From an uncultured Rhodovulum sp. (GTDB lineage Bacteria > Pseudomonadota > Alphaproteobacteria > Rhodobacterales > Rhodobacteraceae): a stretch of 5,504 nucleotides of DNA. The DNA is taken from assembly GCA_946221765.1 (NCBI GenBank), contig CAMIMK010000224.1, forward strand, positions 1 to 5,504, read 5' to 3'. Position numbers and translations under genes: made by a program. How positions within the stretch are numbered: position 1 is the first letter of the stretch; each line of letters opens with the position of its first letter. The notes beneath the pieces are model-generated. The model saw nothing but the letters and a program-made list of their open reading frames with translations. It ran no database searches and had not been told where the DNA came from. Of this stretch, positions 1 through 5,196 are shown piece after piece.

Positions 1-2377
1 CGACCTGCTGCGCCGGTTTCTCGAGCAGACCTTCTCGGTCGAGGGGGTCAGGCAGGTGGTGCTCGACCGCCGGCGCCGCTGGGCCGAGGTGACCTTCGCC
101 GCGCCGCTCGTGGCGGGGGACCCGCAGCTCGCGCGGCTCGGAGCGGCGCTTGCCGCGCCCGCGGGCGCGGGCGGGGCCACGGTCCGGTTGCCGGAGGACT
201 GCACGGCGCGGCGGGGGCATGAACTTCGGCTCCAGCGCCACGGCACCCGGGTGTCGACCTGGACCATCCGCCATCAGATCGACGGGCGGATCCGGCTCTA
301 CAACCCCGCGCTCCTGCGCCGGCGCGAACTCGGCCGGGTGATCGAGCGCGAGTTCATGAACACCTTCGGCATCGACCGCTATGCGACGAACGAGATCACC
401 GGCACGGTGCTGGTGCAGTTCGACCCGCACCAGATCCGGCCCGCGCAGATCGTGGCCATTCTGGACGGCGCGCTCGTTGCCGGGGCCGATGCGCCCCTGT
501 CGCCGATCGACCTCGACCTGCCGGTCAACACCGCCTCGGTGGCGCTGGCCCTCGCGGCGCGTTTCGCCTTTCCGGCGCTGGCCCCGGTCAGCGCCGCGGT
601 CTTCTTCCTGTCGGTGATCCCGAGCTTCCGCCAGGCCTATGATGTCCTGTTCCGCGAGAAGCGGCTCGGCGTCGATGTGCTCGACGCCATCGTGGTCATG
701 GCCTGCCTTGCGACCAACCAGGTGCTCGCCGGCACCGTGCTCGGCTTCACCCTGTCGGTCTCGCGCAAGCTGGTCGAGAAGACCGAGGACGACTCGCGCA
801 AGATGCTGCTCAACGTCTTCGGCAAGCAGCCGCGCTTCGTCTGGCTGGTGCAGGACGGGATCGAGATCGAGACGCCGCTGAGCGCGGTGAAGGTGGGCGA
901 TGTCATCGCCATCCACACCGGCGAGGCGGTGCCCGTCGACGGTACCGTCATCGAGGGCATGGCGATGGTCGACCAGCACACCCTGACGGGCGAGTCGGCG
1001 CCGGTCGAAAAGGTGGAGGGCGACCAGGTCCTCGCCTCGACCACGCTGATCGCCGGCAAGGTGAAGGTCGCGATCACCAGCGCCGGCGAGGAGACGACCT
1101 CCGCAAAGCTGGCGCGGATCCTGAACGATACCGCCGGCTACAAGCTCGGCTCGCAGTCCTGGGGCGAGACCATGGCCGACAAGGCGGTGGCCCCGACCCT
1201 CGGCCTCGGCGCGCTCGGCCTCGCGACGACCGGCGTCAACAGCGCGACGGCGATCGTCAACTGCGACCTCGGGACCGGCATCCGGGTGGCGGCGCCGGTC
1301 AGCCTGCTGACCTCGCTGACGCTCGCCGCCGAGCTCGGCATCCTCGTCAAGGACGGCCGGGCGCTGGAGCAGATGCGCGAGGTCGATACTTACCTCTTCG
1401 ACAAGACCGGCACCCTCACCCGCGAGCGGCCGGAGGTCGGGCGGGTGCTGACCTTCGAGGGCTTCTCCCCCGAGCAGATCCTGCGCTGGGCCGCGGCGGC
1501 CGAGCGGCGCTTCAGCCATCCGATCGCCAAGGCGATCCTGGCCAGGGCGCATGACGAGGGGCTGGAGCTGCCGGGGATCGACGACTCCAAATACAAGGTC
1601 GGCTACGGCATCACCGTCGAGGTCGAGGGCCATACGGTCCGCGTCGGCAGCGCGCGCTTCATGCAGCACGAGGGGATCGCGCTGCCCGAGGCGATGACGC
1701 GCGAGGTCGAGGCCACCCATGACGAGGGGCATTCCTTCGTCTTCGTGGGCGTGGGCGACGTGCTCGGCGGCGCGCTGGAGCTGCAGGCGGCCGAGCGGCC
1801 CGAGGCGGCGGCCGTGATCGCCGGCCTGCGCGCCCGCGGGGCCCGGCATATCGCCATCATCTCGGGCGACCACGAACAGCCGACCCGGCGCCTCGCCGAG
1901 CGGCTGGGGGTCGACCGGCACTTCTCCGAAGTGCTGCCGCAGGACAAGGCGCGCTATGTCGAGCTGCTGCAGAAGGAGGGCCGCACCGTCTGCTTCATCG
2001 GCGACGGGGTGAACGACTCGATCGCGCTCAAGACCGCGAATGTGTCGATCTCGCTGCGCGGCGCCTCCAGCGTCGCCACCGACACCGCGCAGGTGGTGTT
2101 CATGGAGGACAGCCTGACGAAGCTACTCCAGCTCCACGACGTCTCGCGCGATCTCGGCAAGAACCTGAAGGTCAGCTGGGGCTTCATCATCGTGCCGAAC
2201 GTCATCTGCGTGGCCGGCGCCTTCTTCGGCGTCTTCGGCGTGATGCATTCGATGGTGTTCAACCAGGTCGGCGGCATGCTCGCCCTCGGCAACGGGCTCA
2301 CGCCGCTGCGCAAGGTGCGGCGGCTGCGCAAGACCAAGGCCGCCCTCGGCCATGCCCCGCTCCTGGCCGCCGAATGA
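1..2377 (+). CDS. P1B-like heavy-metal P-type ATPase, 5'-partial, non-canonical NCD membrane motif
   Basis: An ATP-driven membrane cation pump of the P-type superfamily, complete at its 3' end. The frame is open back to the first bases (GAC at 2-4), and the residues before the GTG at 56 read as part of a folded domain, so GTG 56 is probably internal and the true start lies upstream. Numbering from that GTG (773 residues): an HMA-like fold remnant at 1-20 and a second HMA-like region at about 67-140, neither with a CxxC; hydrophobic helices at about 158-190 and 207-235; actuator TGES at 311-314; helices at about 377-425 containing NCDLG (402-406) where P1B pumps usually carry CPC; phosphorylation motif DKTGTLT with Asp449; HP at 488-489; hinge GDGVND at 649-654; C-terminal helices at about 703-751. 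All catalytic residues are intact, so it should be active. The NCD motif leaves the metal undetermined; copper or zinc cannot be assigned by analogy. It is followed at once by a strong hairpin and a convergent gene. Confidence 0.93.
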   Translation, partial: DLLRRFLEQTFSVEGVRQVVLDRRRRWAEVTFAAPLVAGDPQLARLGAALAAPAGAGGATVRLPEDCTARRGHELRLQRHGTRVSTWTIRHQIDGRIRLYNPALLRRRELGRVIEREFMNTFGIDRYATNEITGTVLVQFDPHQIRPAQIVAILDGALVAGADAPLSPIDLDLPVNTASVALALAARFAFPALAPVSAAVFFLSVIPSFRQAYDVLFREKRLGVDVLDAIVVMACLATNQVLAGTVLGFTLSVSRKLVEKTEDDSRKMLLNVFGKQPRFVWLVQDGIEIETPLSAVKVGDVIAIHTGEAVPVDGTVIEGMAMVDQHTLTGESAPVEKVEGDQVLASTTLIAGKVKVAITSAGEETTSAKLARILNDTAGYKLGSQSWGETMADKAVAPTLGLGALGLATTGVNSATAIVNCDLGTGIRVAAPVSLLTSLTLAAELGILVKDGRALEQMREVDTYLFDKTGTLTRERPEVGRVLTFEGFSPEQILRWAAAAERRFSHPIAKAILARAHDEGLELPGIDDSKYKVGYGITVEVEGHTVRVGSARFMQHEGIALPEAMTREVEATHDEGHSFVFVGVGDVLGGALELQAAERPEAAAVIAGLRARGARHIAIISGDHEQPTRRLAERLGVDRHFSEVLPQDKARYVELLQKEGRTVCFIGDGVNDSIALKTANVSISLRGASSVATDTAQVVFMEDSLTKLLQLHDVSRDLGKNLKVSWGFIIVPNVICVAGAFFGVFGVMHSMVFNQVGGMLALGNGLTPLRKVRRLRKTKAALGHAPLLAAE

Positions 2378-2378
2378 A

Positions 2379-2417
2379 ATGCGGCCGCCCCGTCCGGTCG
2401 GGACGGGGCGGCCGCAT
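2379..2417 (+). terminator. Hairpin terminator of the P-type ATPase gene
   Basis: A perfect 17-bp stem (arms 2379-2395 and 2401-2417) closes a 5-nt loop, starting one base after the ATPase stop codon. It is very GC-rich and has no U-tract on either strand, as is common for terminators in high-GC bacteria. It could also act as a 3' stability element, and it can fold in transcripts from either strand. Termination efficiency is inferred. Confidence 0.75.
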
Positions 2418-2427
2418 CAGGCCGTGA

Positions 2428-2462
2428 CGGATCTCCGGCCCGCGGCGCGGGCCGGAGATCCG
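2428..2462 (-). terminator. Hairpin terminator of the convergent small gene
   Basis: A perfect 16-bp stem (arms 2428-2443 and 2447-2462) closes a 3-nt loop, three bases beyond the stop codon of the minus-strand gene that ends at 2466. It has no U-tract. It differs in sequence from the hairpin at 2379-2417, so each convergent gene has its own hairpin directly after its stop codon, separated by only 10 nt. Confidence 0.72.
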
Positions 2463-2465
2463 GGT

Positions 2466-2891
2466 TCAGTCCTCGGTCGGGGTCGCCTCGGCCTCGATCA
2501 CCGTCTCGGAGACGGGCTTTGCCGAGCGGACGGTCCGCTTGGTGGCGCGCTTCGTGGCCTTGGGGGCGGCGACGGGGGCATCATCCTCGACGCGGCGGGA
2601 CGCGACGGCGTCGAAGGCAGCTTCGGCGCCTTCTTCCAGCCCGCGCCGCACCTTGCTGCCCTGCGGCAGGAATTCCTTCAGGAACACGGCGCTGAAGACG
2701 ACGCCGTAGGACAGGCCGTAGGCCGAATGATAGGCGCCGGCGCCGACCACCGAGCTGACCTTGCCGGTGGCGGTGCGGGCCGCGCCGCCGACGCTCGTGC
2801 CGACATTGCCAACGGTGGCGACGGCGGCTTCGAGGGCTTCGCCAAGGGCGGAGAGGCTGGACTCGGGGGTCTCTGTGGTCGTTGCGCTCAT
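2466..2891 (-). CDS. Hypothetical 141-aa protein with a hydrophobic core segment and a basic Ala/Lys tail
   Basis: I do not recognise this family. The start is supported by a strong Shine-Dalgarno (AAAAGGAG, plus-strand 2899-2906) 7 nt before the ATG. Residues 1-20 are Ser/Thr/Glu-rich. Residues 20-50 are small-residue-rich (Ala, Gly, Val, Thr) and could form an amphipathic helix. Residues 46-74 are the most hydrophobic and aromatic stretch and could be one membrane helix or hairpin. Residues 75-100 are charged with the look of a helix (GLEEGAEAAFDA). Residues 107-126 carry Lys/Arg-Ala repeats (KATKRATKR), and the end is acidic. There is no signal peptide, cysteine or catalytic motif. It lies 62 nt downstream of the permease gene on the same strand and convergent to the P-type ATPase, so a role with either transporter is possible. 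A membrane-associated accessory protein or a phasin-like or nucleic-acid-binding tail protein are all open. Coding status is well supported by the ribosome site, flanking hairpins and codon usage. Confidence 0.8.
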   Translation of the reverse strand: MSATTTETPESSLSALGEALEAAVATVGNVGTSVGGAARTATGKVSSVVGAGAYHSAYGLSYGVVFSAVFLKEFLPQGSKVRRGLEEGAEAAFDAVASRRVEDDAPVAAPKATKRATKRTVRSAKPVSETVIEAEATPTED

Positions 2892-2898
2892 CGGGGAG

Positions 2899-2906
2899 CT
2901 CCTTTT
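2899..2906 (-). promoter_or_regulatory. Shine-Dalgarno of the 141-aa gene
   Basis: On the minus strand AAAAGGAG sits 7 nt before the ATG at 2891-2889. It is a near-optimal ribosome site and fixes the start codon. Confidence 0.8.
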
Positions 2907-2917
2907 CTGGACGTTGG

Positions 2918-2942
2918 GCGGGCGGCCGTCAGGGCCGCCCGC
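2918..2942 (-). terminator. Intercistronic hairpin after the permease gene
   Basis: A perfect 10-bp GC stem (arms 2918-2927 and 2933-2942) closes a 5-nt loop, 11 nt past the permease stop codon and 11 nt before the Shine-Dalgarno of the next gene. It has no U-tract. It may end or attenuate permease transcription, or stabilise the upstream message in a two-gene operon. No promoter is recognisable in the 62-nt gap, so the small gene either relies on read-through or has a promoter inside the permease gene. Confidence 0.55.
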
Positions 2943-2953
2943 AGGGGATGAGG

Positions 2954-4417
2954 TCAGCGCAGCTCGTCGGCGGTTCCAGCGAAGCGCAGCTGGACGGTCT
3001 CGATCGCATCCTCAAGCTGGCCGATCATCCGGGGGCGCCGGACGCGCTCCATGAGGAGCCAGCCGAGGCCCGCCAGCATGTAGAGGGCGAAGACCGAGAA
3101 CAGCAGCGTGTTCGGATAGTCGATAAGCGGGAACATCTCGCTGCCGGGCAGGCCGAAGGTGCCGAGCAGCGGGAAGGCCATGAAGAGCAGCGCCCCGCCG
3201 GAGCAGAGCAGCGCGCCGACAGTCAGCCGGCCGGTGCTGCGCAGGTAGAGCGGCGCGGAGATCGAGATGAAGATATAGACGAGGATGAAGCCGAAGCTCG
3301 CCAGCGTGCCGAAATGTCCCTGGGCGTCGAAGGCGCCGACGCCGTAGAACCAGGCGCCCGCCGGCAGCGCGAAGGTGAGAAGCGCGGCAAGGGCCACGGC
3401 CACATGCGGGGTCTGGTTCGAGGCATGGGCAGCGCCGAGGGCATCGGCGAAGAGCCCGTTGCGCGACATCGAATAGAGGATGCGCGCGGTCGAGTTCACT
3501 GCGGCAAGCGTGCAGGCGAAGAAGCTCATCAGGATGCCGATGTTGATGACCGTGCCGAGCCAGCTGAGCCCCAGCGCGCCGGCAAGATGATCGAGCGGTG
3601 CCTCGGTGCGGCCGAGATCGATCCCCATGCCGGAAAAGCCGAAGACGACGATATAGGCCATGAAGACGAAGAAGACCCCGGAGATCAGGATGCTCTGGGT
3701 GACCGAGCGCGGGATCGAGCGCAGCGGATCCTTGGCTTCCTCGCCGAGGGCGGTCGAGCTCTCGAAACCGGAGAAGGCGAAGACCACGAGGACGACGCCG
3801 AGCAGGATGCCGCCGGGCGTGGTGCCCTCGAGGCTGAGCTGGGCGGTGTCGAGCGCGAAGCCCTTGTGCCACCAGATGAGAACGCCGAGCGTGATGACCG
3901 ACAGGAGCGCGACCACCTCGAGCATGAGCATGGTCTTGGCCGACATCTGCACGTTCTTGGCGGCGATGTAGCCCGCGAGACCCGCGCCGATCGCGAACCA
4001 TTCGATCGTGCCGAGCTGCACGCCGAGGAGCTGGCCGAGCAGCAGGTCGGCGACGATGGCGAAGCCGCAGAGGGTCGACATGCCCGTGAGGGTATAGCCG
4101 AACATCAGCGCCCAGCCGCCCATGATGCCGGCGGTGGGGCCCATGCCCTGGATGATGTAGGTATAGAGCGAGCCCGGGGAGGCCGAGCGGCGGGCGAACT
4201 GGTTGATGTTGAGACCGACCAGCACCATGCCGAGCATGCCGAGCATGAAACTCAACCAGGTGCCGTTGCCCGCAGATGCGAAGATCAGGCCGACGATCGC
4301 GGCCGGCACCGTCGAGGGTGCAATCACCGAAACCGACTGTGCCAATACCTCCGGGTAGGGCAGACAGCCCTGTCGCAGCGTCGTCCGGCCGGTTTGTCCC
4401 GTTTGTGAAGCCTCCAT
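2954..4417 (-). CDS. APC-superfamily amino acid/organic-cation permease, 12 helices
   Basis: A secondary transporter of the inner membrane that probably takes up an amino acid, polyamine or related amine by ion symport or exchange. It has 487 residues, the usual size for the APC family (TC 2.A.3). Twelve hydrophobic segments can be placed at about 24-47, 52-73, 95-125, 131-152, 160-183, 201-218, 241-262, 285-308, 337-355, 371-390, 398-420 and 434-456. Family marks are the helix-1 region AQSVSVIAPSTVPA, the PGSLYTYI stretch after helix 2, the helix-6 signature FAFSGFESSTALGEEAKDP (213-231), and ARILYSMSRNGLFA after helix 8 (311-324). The start is set by AAGGAGG 7 nt upstream. The gene is intact. 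It diverges from a glycerate kinase gene across 779 nt and is followed on the same strand by a 141-aa gene. The substrate is not readable; a link to serine/hydroxypyruvate metabolism is only suggested by the neighbour. Confidence 0.92.
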   Translation of the reverse strand: MEASQTGQTGRTTLRQGCLPYPEVLAQSVSVIAPSTVPAAIVGLIFASAGNGTWLSFMLGMLGMVLVGLNINQFARRSASPGSLYTYIIQGMGPTAGIMGGWALMFGYTLTGMSTLCGFAIVADLLLGQLLGVQLGTIEWFAIGAGLAGYIAAKNVQMSAKTMLMLEVVALLSVITLGVLIWWHKGFALDTAQLSLEGTTPGGILLGVVLVVFAFSGFESSTALGEEAKDPLRSIPRSVTQSILISGVFFVFMAYIVVFGFSGMGIDLGRTEAPLDHLAGALGLSWLGTVINIGILMSFFACTLAAVNSTARILYSMSRNGLFADALGAAHASNQTPHVAVALAALLTFALPAGAWFYGVGAFDAQGHFGTLASFGFILVYIFISISAPLYLRSTGRLTVGALLCSGGALLFMAFPLLGTFGLPGSEMFPLIDYPNTLLFSVFALYMLAGLGWLLMERVRRPRMIGQLEDAIETVQLRFAGTADELR

Positions 4418-4424
4418 GCCCCCG

Positions 4425-4431
4425 CCTCCTT
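4425..4431 (-). promoter_or_regulatory. Shine-Dalgarno of the permease gene
   Basis: The minus strand reads AAGGAGG, a full anti-16S match, 7 nt before the ATG at 4417-4415. It confirms the chosen start. Confidence 0.82.
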
Positions 4432-4492
4432 CAAGCAGCGTATCACCTCGATCAACAACCCATGCACAGTTCGGTATATCCTCGCCAAAACA

Positions 4493-4507
4493 CGACCTGC
4501 ATGGTCG
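4493..4507. repeat. Inverted repeat, candidate operator upstream of the permease
   Basis: CGACC-TGCAT-GGTCG has perfect 5-bp arms and lies about 75 bp upstream of the permease start codon, a plausible position for a regulator site. The arms are short and chance occurrence is possible. Confidence 0.35.
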
Positions 4508-4518
4508 ATTTAAGAGAT

Positions 4519-4543
4519 TAACCCGTATTCAAATGAGGGGTTA
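4519..4543. repeat. Spaced inverted repeat TAACCC/GGGTTA
   Basis: The arms at 4519-4524 and 4538-4543 are perfect over 6 bp with a 13-nt spacer. The centre-to-centre distance of 19 bp is just under two helical turns, as for dimeric regulators. It lies about 100 bp upstream of the permease start. The evidence is structural only. Confidence 0.3.
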
Positions 4544-4580
4544 CTGTGTCTAGATATGCACGCTGGGGCTGAATGACGCA

Positions 4581-4640
4581 AATGATTTCAGTCAAAAGAA
4601 AATTTTTCTTCTGAAATAGAAATTCTTTATTTTGATGTAT
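4581..4640. promoter_or_regulatory. AT-rich island, likely promoter/bending core of the divergent region
   Basis: Only 12 of these 60 bases are G or C, in a window that is otherwise strongly GC-rich. It contains A- and T-tracts (4594-4607) of the kind that bend DNA and ease melting. It lies about 165 bp upstream of the permease start and about 560 bp upstream of the kinase start. I could not place a convincing -35/-10 pair on either strand, so promoter activity is an inference from composition and position. Confidence 0.45.
4585..4617. repeat. Nested imperfect palindrome in the AT-rich island
   Basis: Outer arms ATTTCAG (4585-4591) and CTGAAAT (4611-4617) are perfect over 7 bp. Inner arms AAGAAAA (4596-4602) and TTTTCTT (4604-4610) are perfect over 7 bp around T4603. 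A 4-nt bulge (4592-4595) on the left side separates the two. Together they give 14 paired bases over 33 nt. It could be a dimeric operator, a cruciform-prone element, or an RNA hairpin followed by a T-rich run (4621-4633). Confidence 0.5.
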
Positions 4641-4642
4641 TG

Positions 4643-4684
4643 TGCGACCGGCATCGCGGGCATGCGACCGCCAATCGGGCGATT
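4643..4684. repeat. Direct repeat TGCGACCG x2 and adjacent small palindrome
   Basis: TGCGACCG occurs at 4643-4650 and 4663-4670, exactly 20 bp apart, about two helical turns. Directly next to the second copy, AATCG-GG-CGATT (4673-4684) is a perfect 5-bp inverted repeat. The repeats lie just on the GC-rich side of the AT-rich island, a suitable place for activator or repressor sites. Confidence 0.35.
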
Positions 4685-4716
4685 ACTCGGGCTTCCGGCG
4701 AGAGACTGTTTCATTC

Positions 4717-4757
4717 TTGCGAAGCTTCGATGTAATGTTCGCAACAGTCATGTTGCG
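4717..4757. repeat. Overlapping palindromes built from TTGCG half-sites
   Basis: TTGCGAA (4717-4723) and TTCGCAA (4738-4744) form a perfect 7-bp inverted repeat with a 14-nt spacer. The second arm overlaps a tighter palindrome, CGCAACA-GTCA-TGTTGCG (4740-4757), with perfect 7-bp arms and a 4-nt spacer. The 10-bp palindrome CGAAGCTTCG (4720-4729) lies within the first. Three copies of a TTGCG half-site within 41 bp look like a multi-dimer regulator site. A weak promoter-like pair (TTCATT 4710-4715, 17-nt spacer, TAATGT 4733-4738) overlaps it, which would fit repression, but each box matches consensus at only about 3 of 6 positions. Confidence 0.45.
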
Positions 4758-5196
4758 CCTGCACAGTCGCCCGGGCGCGCGGCTGTCTCCGGCGTGGCGG
4801 CGATGGCGATGCGACAAGGGTTTTCTTCTCCGGAGCAGGCGGTCCGCCCAGGATCCTCCGGTCCGAATCCGCTGCAGGCCGCACCGCGCCTGTCCTGCGA
4901 GGGTCACCCCTAAGGAGCATCGCCAATCCCCTCCGGGACTTCTTGCAAGGGTCTGCGGTCCGAACCGCGTCCCGCCGTCGGTCGGTGTCGCGGGAGGCTA
5001 GGGGCGGGCCGAGCTGGTGCGGGCCGTCCGGCCGCAGGTGCCGCGGCCGCGATCCGGCGGATCGGGTGCTTGACGGGCCGGGCGCCGCGGGCGACGGAAC
5101 GTGGGAAGCGGCTGCCGACTGCGGCCGAGGGGCTGCGGGCTGTCGCAACCGGTGCGCGCCGCGCTTCGCGCAGGCGGCGGGGGAGGAAGGCCAGAG

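Larger units (their letters stand above)
4418..5196. other. 779-nt divergent intergenic control region, no convincing gene
   Basis: This stretch separates the permease (minus) from the glycerate kinase (plus). The 4500-4640 part is strongly AT-rich against a GC-rich background; 4760-5196 is very GC-rich. Open frames here (for example plus 4642-5001, and minus 4711-5454, which runs into the kinase gene) give Arg/Pro/Ser-rich translations with no family resemblance and no good ribosome site, so I treat them as non-coding. It contains several inverted and direct repeats listed separately. Smaller structures include a palindrome at 4942-4949, a 5-bp hairpin at 4955-4968, a 6-bp hairpin at 5050-5064 (CGATCC-GGC-GGATCG), and an orphan AAGGAG at 4913-4918 with no start codon behind it. 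If kinase transcription begins near the AT-rich island, its leader would exceed 450 nt. No sigma-70 promoter could be assigned with confidence. Confidence 0.7.

Noticed and set aside
2352..2951. 199-codon plus-strand frame overlapping the ATPase end and the small gene
   Set aside because: It spans two hairpins and lies antisense to the 141-aa gene, with Gly/Ala/Arg-rich translation and no ribosome site.
3012..4001. 329-codon minus-strand frame inside the permease
   Set aside because: It is out of frame with the permease and Arg/His-rich, and the permease frame has clear family motifs over the same bases.
2882..4408. 508-codon plus-strand open frame
   Set aside because: It lies fully antisense to the APC permease. 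Its translation is a Glu/Asp/Arg/His-rich low-complexity string typical of the complementary frame of a GC-rich membrane-protein gene.
4441..4640. Sigma-70 or sigma-54 promoter for the permease
   Set aside because: TTGACT, TTGAAT and TATACC-like boxes exist on the minus strand, but none pair at 16-18 nt spacing, and no TGGCAC-N5-TTGC match was found.
4441..4640. FNR/CRP or IHF sites in the AT-rich part
   Set aside because: TTGAT- and ATCAA-like fragments occur singly without the partner half-site or downstream TTR needed for a credible call.
4632..5001. Two overlapping plus-strand frames of 93 and 119 codons in the intergenic region
   Set aside because: They are Arg/Pro/Ser-rich and lack a ribosome site, and they run through operator-like palindromes. 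They are treated as chance frames.
4760..5196. tRNA, CRISPR array or insertion-sequence remnant
   Set aside because: No cloverleaf with a T-loop GTTCRA core, no regularly spaced repeats, and no terminal inverted repeats with target duplications were visible.
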